The notes beneath the pieces were generated by a model. The model ran no database searches and was not told where the DNA came from. It was given only the letters and a program-made list of their open reading frames with translations. The translations under genes were made by a program, and so were the position numbers. 64,000 nucleotides of DNA from Capsicum annuum (Eukaryota > Streptophyta > Magnoliopsida > Solanales > Solanaceae): assembly GCF_002878395.1 (NCBI RefSeq), contig NC_061121.1, positions 48,652,107-48,716,106 on the forward strand, in the 5' to 3' direction. Below, piece by piece: positions 1-13,260 of this stretch; positions within the stretch are counted from its first letter, which is position 1; each line of letters begins with the position of its first letter.

Positions 1-2245
1 TAATACCCCACATTTTTGAGCTAGAAATTGAATCATCATTCCTACATGTGTAAACTCTAATTCCATGATTTATCTTTGAATACATGTGTCATGATCATTA
101 TCCTAGTGTGTAAAGTGTTATCGAGGTGAAAATTGGTCATAGGAATCACTTAGAGCAAAGTTGAGCTAAGAGCTTTTGATTCGGCCAAATTTTGGTATTC
201 AATTCTACAAGGGTCAACTTTGAACGTGTATAACTTTATATATATATATATATATATGGAATTTTTATCTCAACACCTACCAAATTATAGATAATTGAAT
301 TAGCTTTCCAATGATACCAATTTTGCCTTAATCTGACACCCGAGCGAAAAGTTATGATCATTTTCGTCAGAACCAGTAAGTTACCATGATAGCACCGTGA
401 TGGGGGACTAAGTTACTGCGTCTAGCTCCATGACGCAGAGTAATGTTTTCCTTCATCCCTAAGTACAAGCCCAAAGTATGTTTTAGTCATTTACCCTTGC
501 CTCCAAGTACCCAAGTGATGGACTAAAATCCTAAAAGGGCATTATTTTCCCACTTTTCATCATCAAACCCATATGTAAACCCTTCCCTTCCCAAGAACAA
601 AATCCAAACTCTTTTCCCCAAGAAATCAAAAGGTTAAGCTTCCAAGTTCAAGAATTTTCAAGAAAACATCAAGAAAAGAGCTCCTTTCATAAATTTATCA
701 TTCAAGTCCCAGGATTCAAGCTTTCTTCCTCAAGAATTCAATGATTCAAGTTTCTGTTTCAAACTTATTCAAGAATTCATTCAATTATGGTATGTGGGGT
801 TATGAACAAGGGTACCCTTTTACCCTTGTGTCCCAAGTGCATGATTTTAAGATTTAATTTACTTGTTTTGAATTAGGGTTCATACCCAAATTTCAATATT
901 CTTGAAGAATGTTATTACCATGAGATTGAAAGCTTTAAGTATATAAAAGATTGCTTATATTAATGTTTTAACTCATAAGATTCATATTGCAATTTTAGTT
1001 TCATCATCTTAACTGAGATTTTTGAAAGATTTCAAGATGACTATTAAGCATGAAGTTGTCATGAATTTTCAAGAATTTATGCATATATTATAAGTCCTAA
1101 GTTGAAGTATTGAGTTTACAACAAGATTATGCTCTTAAGCTTTATTGACAAGTTTTATATCATGATTTAATGCAAAGATTGATCTTTTGATCTTAAGATA
1201 AGATATGGAATCCATATTTGTTCATCCTGATTATGATTTAAAGAAAGAGATGCATAACTGGTTTTCATTCTATAAACCTTATGTTATGTTAAGGTGGATT
1301 TCCTAAAGTATGAGTATATAAGTAATATGGGAGTAGTATTTAGCACCGAGTTGGGTATGAGTCTGAGATCACCTGCCCCAGACCTACGTTCCACCGTAGA
1401 TTTAAGTCCTAATATGGGTTAAGTATAGTGATCACTCAAGTTAAGGTTATATTTTAATGGTAAGGGTAGAACAACTCTCCCTAATATGGGTAAGACATTT
1501 TACTCCATGATAGCTCACTTGGTTTATGACGGTTAGAAGAACCTCCCTAAGTAAGAATAAAAGTAACGCTTTTAGAACTAAGTGTTATAGCTAAAAAAGT
1601 TTACACTTATGCTTCATTACTCATGTTTATGATTTTGCAGTCTTTGTTTTATTCAAGTTGAAGGTGAGTCATTTACACTTAGCATGCATTATGTGGTAAT
1701 TTATATGAACGTTCAGTTATTATTTTAATTATGTATTCACCCCCACATTCTCAGTATATTCCAGAAGTACTGATCCGCATATATGTCTCTGTGCTACATT
1801 GTCTCATAATATAGGTACCAGTTGTAGCTCACACATCATCACCAAATAGTTTGTAGCTTCCAGTTAGCAGGTGAAGATTTCTTTTGATTCAAGGACTCGA
1901 GCCAACTCTAGTTCTAATAGCATTTCTTTTTATTCGATCGTATTAATAAGGGATAGCTGGGGGTCATGTCCAGCAACCTATAGTCAATATTGGTAGAGGC
2001 TTCATAAACAGTCAGTAGAGTTATTGTATTTGATTTTAGTTTTGTTTTTTATGACCAGAGTTGTAATCATTTTAAATAGTTTTCTTTTGAGCATGTTTAA
2101 CTAAAGAATTCTTTTTCGTGTGTTACTTCCACCTTTATGTATTTTAATTTGTAGCTTAATCATCATGCTAGTATAGGGTTAGCTTGGGATCACTCATGGT
2201 TCTAAGCACCGTGTGACATCTAGGGGGTAGTCTCGAGGTGTTACA
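1..2245 (+). repeat. Chromovirus-type LTR (solo or 3' LTR), cut by the left window edge
   Basis: The window opens two bases inside the canonical start TGTAATACCCC, and the segment ends in TCTCGAGGTGTTACA at 2245, so about 2.25 kb of LTR is present. No primer-binding site follows; the next base starts a reverse transcriptase frame, so the LTR is inserted into, or recombined with, chromovirus C. A (TA)n run lies near 236-256. A short patch with GCGTC and GACGC words lies at about 385-450, in U3. The pre-terminal words resemble the LARD LTRs at 32228-41672, so the families are related. Solo versus 3' LTR cannot be decided because the left flank is outside the window. Confidence 0.82.
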
Positions 2246-2290
2246 CCCGGTATGCCGTGGGTAGTCTCGAGGTGTTACACCCGGTATGCC
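2223..2290. repeat. 34-bp tandem duplication across the LTR/pol junction
   Basis: Two copies of a 34-bp unit (2223-2256 and 2257-2290) differ at one base. Each contains the last bases of the LTR (GGTGTTACA) followed by the first bases of the interrupted pol frame (CCCGGTATGCC). The duplication therefore arose after the LTR was already next to the pol sequence. Confidence 0.9.
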
Positions 2291-5190
2291 TCCGGATCGT
2301 GATATTGATTTTACTATTGATTTAAAGTCAAACACCAAGCCCATTTATATTAATCCATAAAGAATGGCCCCAACCAAGTTGAAGAAATTAAGGGATTAGT
2401 TATCGGAGTTATTGTATAAGGGATTTATCTAACCTAGTGTATCGCTTTGAGGTGCACCTATTTTGTTTGTGAAGAAGAAGGATGGGTCTATACGGATGTT
2501 TATTGGTTATCGGTAGTTGAATAAGGTAACAGTTAAGAATAAGTATCCTCTTCCTCATATTGGTGATTTATTTGATCAACTTTAGGGTGCTGTAGTGTTT
2601 TCGAAGATGAATTTGAGGTCCCACTATCACCAGTTAAGGATTAGAGCATCAGACATTCCAAAGATAGCTTTTCAGACTCTATATGGTTATTATAAGTTCT
2701 TGATCATGTCTTTCAATTTGACCAACGCCCCTGTCATGTTTATGGAGTTGATGATCCGGGTGTTTTGACCATATCTTGACTCTTTTTTTATTATATTTAT
2801 AGATGATATCTTGGTTTATTCCAAGAGTGAGCTGATTATAAAGAACATTGACAGATTGTGCTTCAGATATTGATCGATGAGAAGTTGTATATTAAGTCCC
2901 CCAAGTGTGAGTTTTGGTTAGAGTCTATTTCTTTCTTGGGTCATATGGTGAGTAAGGATAGTATTATGGTTGATCCAACCAAGATTGCAATAGTTCGTGA
3001 TTGGGCTAGACCTACTTCGCCTATCGATGTTCAGAGTTTTATTGGCTTGATTGGGTATTATCGGTGTTTTGTTGAGGGTTTCTCTACTATTGAAAGTACT
3101 TGACTATGTTTACTCAAAAGAATATTTCCTTTTAGTAGTCCAATGTTTATGAGGCGTGCTTTCAAAAACCCAAGGATTTGTTCGCTTCAGCTCCTATATT
3201 ATCTTTGTCCAAGAAGGGCGTGGGATTTATCATATTTTGTGATGCTTTAGGTGTTGGGTTGGGTGTTGTGTTGATGCAGAAGGGCAAAGTGATTTCTTAT
3301 GCATATCATTAGTTGAAGCCTCATGTGAGAAATTACCCTACCCATGATTTGGAATTGTGCGCGATTATGTTTGTATTAAAGTTGTGAAGCACTATTTGTA
3401 TGGAGTTTATTATGAGATCTTCTCAAATCATCATAGCCTTCAGTACTTATTTACCCAGCGAGATCTTAATATGAGGCAACATTGTTGGCTTGAGTTGCTT
3501 AAGGATTATGACTTGACCATTCTCTATCATCTAGCCAAGGCTAATATGGTTGTGGATGCCTTAAGCCAAAAGTCAACTAGTATTGGTATCTTGGCACATC
3601 TTTTGACCCAGGAGAGGCCTTTGGCCTTAGAGATTAGCTAACTAGATTGTTAGGCTTGATATTTTGACACTTGAGCATGTTTTGGCATTTGTGGAGGCCA
3701 GATCTACTTTGATAGAACAGATTCAAGCTCATCAGTTTAATGATGCAAGATTGAGATTGATTCGAGATAAGGTGTTGAGTGGTGAGGCTAAGGAAGCCTT
3801 AGTTGATTCGTATGGTATTTTGAGGATTGGGGGCAGAGTTTATGTGTCGGAAGCGGGTAACTGGATCAAGTTGATCTTAAAAGAGGCCCATTTTTCCAGA
3901 TATTCCATCCATCTAGGTGTAACTAGGATGTGTCGTGATTTGAGACAACATTATTAATGGGGAAGTATGAGGTGATATATAGCAGATTTTATTTCTCGTG
4001 GCCTATGATGTCAGCAGGTAAAGGCCGAACATTAGAGGCCTGGTGGATTTCATCAGCGGTTACCCATTCTCGATTGGAAGTGGAAACGAACCACTATAGA
4101 CTTTATGACCACTTTTCCCCATACATATCTTGGTTTTGATAGTGTTTGGTTCATCGTGGATAGATCGACCAAGTCAGCTCATTTCTTTCCAATTTAGGTC
4201 TTATTTAGTGCTGAGTGGTTGGCCCGTATCTACATTCATGAGATTGTGCATTTACATGGTGTGCTAGTGTGTATCATTTCAGATCGAGGTTAAGTGTTCA
4301 CATCTCACTTTTGGAAAACTTTCCAAGATGAATTGGATACTCGGGTTGATCTTAGCATATATTTCACGTCCAAACTGATAGTCAGTTAGAGAAGACTATT
4401 CAAGTTTTGAAGGATATGCTCCATGCATATGTGATGGATTTTGGTGGCCAGTCGGAGCAACATTTGGTAATAACGGAGTTTGCATGTAATAATAACTACC
4501 ATTCAAGTATTGATATGTCTCATTTTTAGGCATTTTATGGTAGGCATTGCCACTCCTTAGTGGGTTGGTTTGATGTTTTAGAGGTGATACCTCAAGGTAC
4601 GGACTTGTTTTATAAGTCTTTAGACAAAGTTTGGATCATTCTAGATAGAGTTAGAGAGGCTTAGAGTAGGCAAAAGTGCTATGCAGATCGTAGGGATTTT
4701 ACCCTTAGATTTGGGGTTAATGATCGTGTTTTCCTTTGAGTTTCATCCATGAAGGGTGTGATGAGGTTTGGGAAACAGGGCAAGCTTTGCCCTAGGTATA
4801 TTGGTCTATTTGAGATTCTTTGAACTATTGGTGATGTGGCTTATGAGTAATCTTTGCCTCCATATTTATTAAGTGTTCATCTAATTTTTCATATTTCTAT
4901 GCTTCACCAATATATTTTAGATGAGTCTCATGTCATTCGTTGGGAGTAAAGTCATTTAGATGAGCGGTTGTCTTTTGTTAAAGAGTCGATTTCCATATTG
5001 GCTAGGGATGTTAGACGGTTGTGTTCTACAGTTAACCCTATTGTTAAGGTTCAGTGGCAACATCGACCTATAGATGAGTCTACTTGTGGACGAGTCTGAT
5101 ATGCATAGTTCTTAAGCCTAGCCCTTTGTGGATTTAGGTATTTCTTTTACCTTTAGTTCGAGAACGAACTAGATTTTAAGTGGTGGATAA
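2246..5190 (+). pseudogene. Chromovirus C pol remnant: RT, RNase H, integrase, decayed chromodomain
   Basis: Broken Ty3/gypsy polyprotein in several frames. Reverse transcriptase runs from about 2280 to 3100, with motifs PPDRDIDF, NKYPLPH and the active-site box FIDDILVYS (Asp pair kept, about 2795-2825). There is a frame change near 2850. RNase H spans about 3150-3560, with CDALGVGLG and THDLE. A histidine-cysteine integrase N-domain remnant is at about 3880-4010. The integrase core spans about 4140-4560 and keeps ISDRG and the motif carrying the catalytic Glu (SQLEKTIQ). The C-terminal GPY-like part and a weak chromodomain tail end near 5100. At least five premature stops read as single transitions from Trp, Gln or Arg codons. 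Gag and protease are missing because the sequence begins inside RT at the LTR junction. The tail and primer words suggest a Tekay/Del-like chromovirus. Confidence 0.88.
5155..5190 (+). promoter_or_regulatory. Palindrome and polypurine tract of element C
   Basis: AGTTCGAGAACGAACT (5155-5170) is an inverted repeat. It is followed by the purine-rich AAGTGGTGGATAA (5178-5190), which abuts the LTR start TGTAATGAC. This is where plus-strand DNA synthesis is primed in this retrotransposon class. Confidence 0.75.
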
Positions 5191-5851
5191 TGTAATGACT
5201 TAAAATTTGATGAAATATGTGAAATTTGAGATTTTGAGTGATTTGACTATTTTACCCCTTTCTATAGTTGCATTTTGGTATTTTTAGAGTATGGGGGTGA
5301 TTGACACGATTCCCTATTCATTTTGATACCATTTATGTGATATTGTGGTTTTTGATGGCTTCGAGAGCCTTATTTTGGACTTCTGTGGTTATCTTTTGGT
5401 CCGTACGATAGATGGCTAAACAGACGATGCTAGTAGATCCAGAAAGTCAATTTTAGGATGGTAACATGGTTAGTATGGTTTTATAGCTTTTAAATCTCAT
5501 TTTTGACCCTTAGTTTGGAAAATTGTGATTTTGGATTTTGGTGGTCGACTTTGTGAAAATGACGTTTTTTAAAAATTTTGATATCACCATTGACTCTGAA
5601 GCGTTAAATTTAGTGTGGCTACATAGTTTGTTTGTGTATATCAGATTCTGAATTAATCCTGGGCACCCATCAATGTCCGTTTTGAACTTAGAAAATCTGG
5701 TGTACCAGGTTACTGATGGATCACAAAGGGTAAAACTCATTTGAGGAATACATTTTATGCCTTACGTACCTGGTATGAGTATAAATATCCCCTTTTTGCT
5801 CGATTTTTACTTATTCTTCATCTTGCCTTTTGAGAGCTAAATTTCTAAAAT

Positions 5852-6268
5852 AGTGTGAGAGCTTAAAAGTGAAGCTTGTGGGTGCTTGGGAAGCCAGATT
5901 AGTAACTATTTTTTGATTCTTTTATGGATTTAAGGTGAGAATTCACCATTTTCTCTATCAAATTTCTTGAATAATTGTTCATAAACTCCGAAACCTTAGT
6001 ACTTTATTTAGCCTCAAATTCTAAACCTTTTCACTCGAATAATGTTCTTAATCCTATAATAGTGAGACAGCTTATAAGTGAAGCTTGTGAGTGCTTGAGA
6101 AGTTAGATTAACATTTATTTCTTGATTCTTTTACGAATTTAAGGTGAGAATTCACCCTTTTCTTTATCAAATTTCTTGATTAACTGTTCATAAATTTCAA
6201 AACCTTATTACTTGATTCAGCCCAAATTCTAAGCCTTTTCACTTGAGTAATGTTCTTAATTCTATAAT
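5852..6268 (+). repeat. Tandem duplication of about 209 bp inside LTR C
   Basis: The segment 5852-6060 is repeated with moderate divergence at 6061-6268. Shared words are GTGAAGCTTGTG, GATTCTTTTA and AAGGTGAGAATTCACC. The related solo LTR has the unit once (about 26790-26995), so this is a later local duplication. Confidence 0.85.
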
Positions 6269-7540
6269 TACTAGTTTTCCTCAATTTCATCTTCAAAACA
6301 ACTTTGGTTCTTGATTTTAAAATGAATTTCAAAGGTTTTACCTGGTAAAGCTCAAAAATAATTTTTCTTCTATTTGAACCTCATTTTTGACTCGATTTGA
6401 CTTGGGTTTTAGCTGTAGATTCCTAAAGGTATGGAGAACATGTTTTTCAAATAAAGTTACAATTTCGCCCTACTTTTTAAAAAATTCATTTTGGGAGTCC
6501 ATTTTTAATCCAAACTAAAAGTGGACAATATGGGTATTGTTAACCTTATTTTGATGCATAGATTCGATACTTCTTGATTTTAGTTGATTTTGAGATTGTT
6601 CATGAGAAGTAGAGTATTGTGGTTAAAGTGTTGCAGAAAAATTGATACCTTCGAGGTAGGTTATGGCTTAACTCTTTCAGATTGGGTCGGGTAGTAAATG
6701 TTGGTACAAAATGTATGTTAAGGGTGCAAACTAATCATGATAAATGGCTATCTATGTGTTGTGCCCATATGGGGGCCTATATCTGATGTAATTATTGAAA
6801 TTGAGATATTGTGTGATATGTATAACCGTGTAGGGTTTTATGTGATATTGGTAGCCTGAAATACATGTGAGTGATTGTAGTGTGTTTTTGAAAATGCCTT
6901 TTTGTGGTATCGTTGGCATATTGTGATATATTCATACTTATTGACATATAAAACATGTGGAAATTCATGGATGGATGACAATAATGAGTGGATATTGGCT
7001 CACATAGTTGCGAAAATGTAACATTGTGATTAATTATGGAAATATATCATTGTGGTTGATTGTGAAAATACTCATTGTGACTTGTTTTGAGTATTACATA
7101 CTCATATCATACTCATTCGTGAAATAAATGGTACCACCATGGCAACACCTGAGAAACAATTGCAATACCTGAGAAACACTTGCAACACCTTTTATAAAAC
7201 CCTTCCCGAGGGAGGTGCCGGGGAGGAGATATTGCAACACCTTATAAACCCCTTCCCAAGGGATATGCCAAAAAAGAGATATGGATATGGATTATGGATT
7301 ATATATGAGTTGACAAACCCCTCATGGGTCCCACGTCGAGAGGCTTGCTTCCGTGGGTGTATACGGAGATTGTACGATGACCTCGTACATCATCATCATT
7401 ATCTTATTATTATACGTTGCACTTGATTTATTGTGTTCATATTGTGATTAAATTGCCATATTGACTTTTCATACCTTTATGTGTTCTACTTTCCGTTATT
7501 TATACTTGACTATCTTGTATATACATGTTTTTTTTGGTTT

Positions 7541-7545
7541 TTAAG
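7541..7545. repeat. Target-site duplication of element B, left copy (TTAAG)
   Basis: TTAAG precedes the LTR terminus TGTAACGC at 7546 and recurs exactly at 15230-15234 after the other terminus, GGTATTACA. A 5-bp duplication is normal for Ty3/gypsy integration. Confidence 0.9.
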
Positions 7546-10013
7546 TGTAACGCACGAAATGATACACGGTGCTCATGACCCTGAAGGACTATAAGCAAAC
7601 TCATGACTGATATCTGTACCTGTATACTGCATAAAATACTTTATACTACGAAAACATGAACTGAAAGGCCATAAGGTTCAATACTGAACATGATTTGAAT
7701 GATATAACATCTGTGTGGGTTAATGGAATACCTAAAACAAAAATGAACATATAGAAGTCTGAAACATGATAGTCTAGAAAGCCTCTAACTGACTGAACTG
7801 TCTAAGTAAGGAGTTTATGGGACATATCCCCAACTAACTCCAACTAATAAACTGATTAATGAGATAATAGGGAAATAATTATGTCCTCGAAAGATGAGGA
7901 CTCACTTCTAACTCTGTCTGTGGATATTTGGAATCTACTGTTGGTATGGAGCTCGTGTCTCTGAACCTATGGTTAAAAAACCATAGCGCAAATGCGCCAG
8001 TACTTTGAATGTACTGGTATGCATGTGAGGTAGGCTAAATGCATGGGGTTCATATGCATGAACAATAATAATAACTGACTAACAATCATGAGCGTGAGAA
8101 TACATGCATGAGACTTAACAACTAACACTAATACTGTGATGACCTGATTACTGAATCTGAGTATAACTGATAACATAAGTGACTGTATCTAACAGTCGTG
8201 AATCTGATGGAACTATCTGAGTTCTATTACTAAGACTGATTGACTGTTTTTGACAGTCCTGATTCTGTAACATGAAACTATGGGAAGTAGTTATCTATCC
8301 AACATGCCCCTAATATGCCATTATGGCTGAGTTGGGGTCCAATCTGTAACCCTAATTAGAAGGGTGTCAATACCGCGTCATCGGTAAGGACAAGCTGTAG
8401 GAGAGCCTCTTCTGATAGTGTCCCCTTATCTGACAGTGCTTATCCACCTCATCAACCCTCATTGGACAGTGTTGATGTCTCAACCTATGCTGATTACACA
8501 GTTTTGGAATGCAAGGATGACTTTTAAGAATCACACCCTCATCTAATAGCGTGTGTTCCCATCCTTGGGTTCACTCAGTGCTAATTCCTACTCCCATCTG
8601 AATAGACTCTGAACATGATTTACTGAAAGGAACATGGGTAGAGTTACTGAATTCCGTTGACTGACGGAATACTACTAATATCTGACAACTGACTGAGTTC
8701 ATGAGATCATGGAGATTTCCTGAGTCATAAGACTGTCTGAAGTCTAAGGATTCATAGCTTGACTGAGAGTATTATGAAAACATGACATGGCTCTAGGCAC
8801 ACAGCTAATGTTTTGGGTACGAGTACCCCCAGGACTCGATGGAAGGAAACTGACCAAGCATAAATTACTTGAACATATAACTAACATCATAATCCATAAT
8901 ACATTTATAGAAGCATTTCATCGAAATATGTGATAGGCATAACTTGTACATATATGGGGATTTCATGGTATCATGCTAGTTAGGCACTTTTCCTTCATCT
9001 AGGCATTTAATCAAACATATTGTAGGCAGGGTACATGTAAACATCATTGTACAATAATTAAACATCATGGTTCAATTCTAATTTCATCATTTAAGGGTTT
9101 AGTCATAGGTTTGCATGAATCTATATCTATAATAATTCTCACATAGAATTTATCACCCAACATGGAGTAGAATTCAATTTCTCATTATCCACATGAACAA
9201 GAGCAGCCCAATCATGCAATTCATAAGAAAATCCATAAACTTGAATTTAGAAAAAGGGATTCTTGGGCTTCATGGACGAAAGGAGTCCATGAATGAACAC
9301 TACGCATACCTTAGTTCGTGATTTCGTGAAGATTGATGGTGGAACTTTCTTGAAATTGGATTTTCTATGAAAACCCTAGCTTGTTCTTGAGAGAAAATTG
9401 AGAGAAACTAGTATATTTTGGGTAAAGAATAGCTAAATCACGTGTTATTGGGTTTAAATAGGGGTAGAAAATTGACCCTTTTAACCCTTGGATTTGTCTT
9501 TTAAAATTGTAAAAATTTCCCGAACTGTACTTTTAGCGCGACGCGGTGCTATCACGCTGTGTCACTAGATTTTGACAATTGAGAAATTGAGGGATGGCGC
9601 GACGCAGGGCCATTGCATTGCCACCTTCTTTGTGACCTAGAACTTTGGCGCGACGCGGGAGAAATCATGCTGAGACACTGGAAAATGGACAATTATGAAT
9701 TTAGGCCCTAGTGAGACGTGCCATAACCATTGAACCTTACTGAAATTTGCTAAATTCTATTTCCTCTTGTGGCGTGGCGTGCCACTGACTAATATGATGA
9801 TGTTTTACGACAAAAACTAGAAATAGTCGTAACTTCTGATCCGGTTATCAAATTTGGGTGAATCTTATATCGATGGAAAGCTTATTGAATTTTTCATATG
9901 ACAAAAAGTGAAAATATTGAAAATTACTCATGGAATAACTATCATTAAATTTAGAAGATAATACTAGACATTCTTGAGATGAAATTAGCTAGGAAAAAGT
10001 ATGGAATATTACA
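7546..10013 (-). repeat. 3' LTR of element B (2,468 bp)
   Basis: On the minus strand it runs from TGTAATATTCC (10013) to GCGTTACA (7546). The U3 portion at 9533-9795 holds about five degenerate 50-65-bp modules that begin with GCGCGACGCGG-like words, two of which carry CACTGGA-like words. The modules are CpG-rich against an AT-rich background. The same modules occur in the 5' LTR remnant at 14751-15010. Confidence 0.88.
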
Positions 10014-10047
10014 ATATCTCCCCCTTGAGAACATTCGTCCTCGAATG
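10014..10047 (-). promoter_or_regulatory. Polypurine tract and upstream palindrome of element B
   Basis: Minus-strand polypurine tract AAGGGGGAGATAT (10014-10026) abuts the 3' LTR. Just upstream is the inverted repeat CATTCGAGGACGAATG (10032-10047), also seen in the LARD and, degraded, in G; C has the related AGTTCGAGAACGAACT. Confidence 0.85.
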
Positions 10048-10394
10048 AGACTGACTGAGAGGGGAGAAAAGACAATTGACGTACATAATGAACATGAATA
10101 ACTAGAACATAATCTTATGAGTGACATAACTGACAAGTTGAATGTATAATACTGAACATACATATCTGATGCATGTGTAACTGATTCATGAATGCATGAC
10201 TGAGTGTTCTGAAGAACTAAGTTTTTCACAATGAGAATGCATGTCTGATGCATAATTACATAACTGAACTAATACATGAGTGCATGACTGAATATGCAAT
10301 GGTACTTAATACCAAGTTTATAGTGGGAACATGAGCATGAAACTGCATACTAAGTTTGTGATAAACACTGAACATGAAACTGAGTAAGCTTAAG

Positions 10395-12060
10395 GAGAAC
10401 TATTACCTTGAGCTTGATCTGAGTTGGGGAAGAATAGGTGAGGACACTTCGTACACATGTCTGCCTCTTCTGCCCAAGTACCACCGTCGATAGATTGATT
10501 TTGCCAAAGAACCTTAACTAGAGGGACTTGTTTGTTCCTCAATCTACGAGTCTAATAGTCTAAGATTTTGATTGGAATCTCTTCATAAGAGAGAGTGTTC
10601 TGAACATTAATGCTCTGAATAGGGACTACAACTGATGGGTCACCTATGCACTTCTTGAGAAAAGATACATAAAAGCCTGGATGAAATGAGGCTAGATCTA
10701 AAGGCAATTCAAGCTCATAGGCTACCTTGCCATAGCGACTGAGAATCTTGAAGGGACCAACATATTGGGGGCTGAGCTTTCCCTTCTTGCCAAATATATT
10801 CACTCCCTTCATAGGAGAGATCTTTAGATAGACATGATCACTAATCTCAAACTTAAGATCTTTTCCATGAACATCTGCATAAGACTTCTGTCGGCTCTGA
10901 GCAGCCCGGAGTCTTTCTCTAATCAACAGGACTTTTTCTAAGGCGTCGAATACCAAGTCAGGACCTATGGCTGAGGCCTCACTAACTTCAAACAAACCAA
11001 TTAGAGATCTACATATCCTATCGTAGAGAGCTTTGAATATAGTCATCTGAATATTGGAATAATAGCTGTTGTTGTATGCAAACTCAATCAAAGGTAAGTG
11101 GTCATCCCAACTTCCCTTAAAATAGATTGCACATGCCCTTAGCATATCTTCTAAAGTTTGAATGGTCCTTTTTGCTTGACCATCTGTTTGAGGATGAAAG
11201 GATGTACTAAGATGAACTTGGGTACCAAGACCCTTTTGGAATGTTTTCTAGAAATGAGAGGTGAACTGGGTACCTCTGTCTGAGATAATGGACAACGGAA
11301 CATCGTGAAATATTACTAACTCCTTGATGAATAGTTTGGCATAATCCACGACTAAATAAGAATTATGAACTGGAAGGAAATGAGCTGATTTGGTTATTTT
11401 GTCTACAATGACCCAGACAGAATCATGTTGATGATGAGTTCGAGGCTAACCCATCACGAAGTCCATGTTCACAACCTCCCACTTCCAAGTAGGACTACTA
11501 AACTCCTGCATGGACCCACTAGGATTTTGATTCTCTATCTTAACCTACTAACATGTAGAGCACTTAGCCACAAACTCTGCAATGTCTATCTTCTTTCCAC
11601 TCCACTTATAGATTTCTCACAAGTTGCGGTACATCTTTATGGCCCCAGGATGAATAGAGTAGCACACACCATGCAATTCTGGAAGAATTTGCTGCCTTAA
11701 GTCATCTATACTTTGAACACAAAGACGACCCTGACATCGAAAGACAACATCTCCAGCATTGCATGGTGTGTGCTACTCTTGATCCTGGACTGACTCTTTC
11801 CACTTGACAAGGTTAGGATCTCTATCTTGCTTTTCTTTCACCTCGAAAACTAGATATGATTCTGAACTACTCTGAACCCATACATCACCCTCTTCTATAT
11901 CAACTAAGCAAACGCCTAGTCTGTCAAGCTGATGGAATTCCTGAGCTAACTTCCTCTTACTGTCCTTAACATGAGAAACACTGCCCATGGATAGTCTACT
12001 AAGAGCGTCGTCCACTACGTTGTCTTTTCTCGGATGATAAAGGACACTCATGTCATAATC
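10395..12060 (-). pseudogene. Element B integrase with GPY domain and chromodomain
   Basis: Integrase inserts the cDNA; the chromodomain guides it to chromatin. The minus strand shows a histidine-cysteine N-domain remnant (about 11580-11690) and a core with WVIVDKITKSAHFLPV (first Asp kept, about 11400) and IISDRGTQFTSHF (second Asp kept). In the third catalytic motif GQAKRTIQ (about 11160-11190) the expected Glu is Lys. The longest open stretch, 10552-11145 (197 residues), covers the end of the core, the conserved KGKLSPQYVGPFKILSR part and the linker. A stop separates it from the chromodomain (VKVLW, GGTWAEEADM, about 10400-10540). Other stops include a Trp-to-stop in the core and two adjacent Gln-to-stop changes. 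Inactive. Confidence 0.88.
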
Positions 12061-13260
12061 TTTTAAGAGCTCTAACCACCTTCTCTGACAAAGATTGAGA
12101 TATTTTTGAGAAAAGACATACTGAAGAATTTTATGATCAGTGAATATATCTACAGGAACACCGTATAGATAATGCCTCTAAATCTTCAAGGCAATGACTA
12201 CGACTGCTAACACAAGATCATGAGTAGGATAATTTCTCTCATGGGGCTTAAGCTATCTGGAGGAGTAGGCTATGACCTTACCGTACTGCATGAAGGCACA
12301 ACCCAAACCTACTCTAGCTACATCATAATACACTACAAAACCATCTGAACTATTTGTAAGAGCTAATAGTAGAGCTAAAGTAAGTCGAGTCTTCAACTCC
12401 TAAAAAATCTTCTCGTAATGATCTGACCACTGAAACTTGACCTTTTTTGAGTTAATCTAGACACAAGGGATGTAATAGAGGAAAATCCCTCAACAACTCA
12501 TCTTTAATAGCTGGCCAAACCCAAGAAACTCCTGATATTTAATGGAGAGACAGGGTGAGGCTAGTTTCTTACTGCTTTGGTCTTTTGAGGATCCACTCTA
12601 ATGCCATCACCGAAAATGATGTGACTAAGGAATTCTATTTACCTTAGACAAAAATCACACTTACTAAATTTTGCGAATAACTGATGATCTCTAAGAGTCT
12701 GAAGTACTATTCCAAGATGGTCTGCATGATCGCGCTCACTACAAAAATAGACCAGAATATCATATATAAAGACTATAATGAACATGTCCTAGTAATACTT
12801 GAACACACGGTTCATCAAGTCCATAAAAGCTGCTGGGAAATTGGTAAGACCAAAGAAAATAACTAAGAATTCAAAATGGCCATACCGAGTACGGAAAGCT
12901 ATTTTTGAAATATCACATTCTCTAACTCTGAGTTGATGATAGCTGGATCTGAGGTCTATCTTAGAGAAATAACTTACACCCTGAAGTTGATCAAACAAGT
13001 CATCGATTCTGGGAAGAGGATACTTGTCCTTGATTGTGACCTTATTGAGTTGACAGTAGTCTACACGCATCCTAAGAGAACCAGCTTTCTTGCACACAAA
13101 TAATACTGGAGCACCCCATGGGGAAATGCTGGGCCTGATGAATCACTTATCTAAGAGATCCTTCAATTGTTCTTTCAGTTCTCTAAGATCTACTGGTGCC
13201 ATTCTGTATAGCAGAATAGATATTAGCTGAGTATCTAGAAGAAGATCAATGCCGAAGTCT
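12060..13260 (-). pseudogene. Element B reverse transcriptase and RNase H remnant
   Basis: Minus-strand RT begins with motifs [10 protein letters not shown] and [14 protein letters not shown], followed by [15 protein letters not shown] and [16 protein letters not shown] (open 12789-13097). The active-site box reads FIYDILVYF, so the first Asp of the catalytic pair is Tyr (about 12755). RT continues through several stops to a thumb region with SFLGLASY. The RNase H part (about 12060-12400) is heavily eroded. The order relative to integrase is normal for Ty3/gypsy. Not functional. Confidence 0.85.

Larger units (their letters stand above)
5191..7545 (+). repeat. 3' LTR of chromovirus C, first part
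   Basis: Starts TGTAATGACTTAAAATTT directly after the polypurine tract of C. It is colinear with the solo LTR at 26081-28235, apart from a 209-bp tandem duplication (5852-6268) and a segment of several hundred bases near 7320-7540 that the solo copy lacks. A two-fold repeat of about 52 bp with GCAACACC words and a GGGGAGG core occupies 7140-7275. The LTR is cut at 7545 by element B and resumes at 15235. Confidence 0.87.

Noticed and set aside
7139..7426. 95-residue plus-strand frame with GCAACACC repeats
   Set aside because: It lies inside LTR C, covers a two-fold repeat, and is not open in the related solo LTR.
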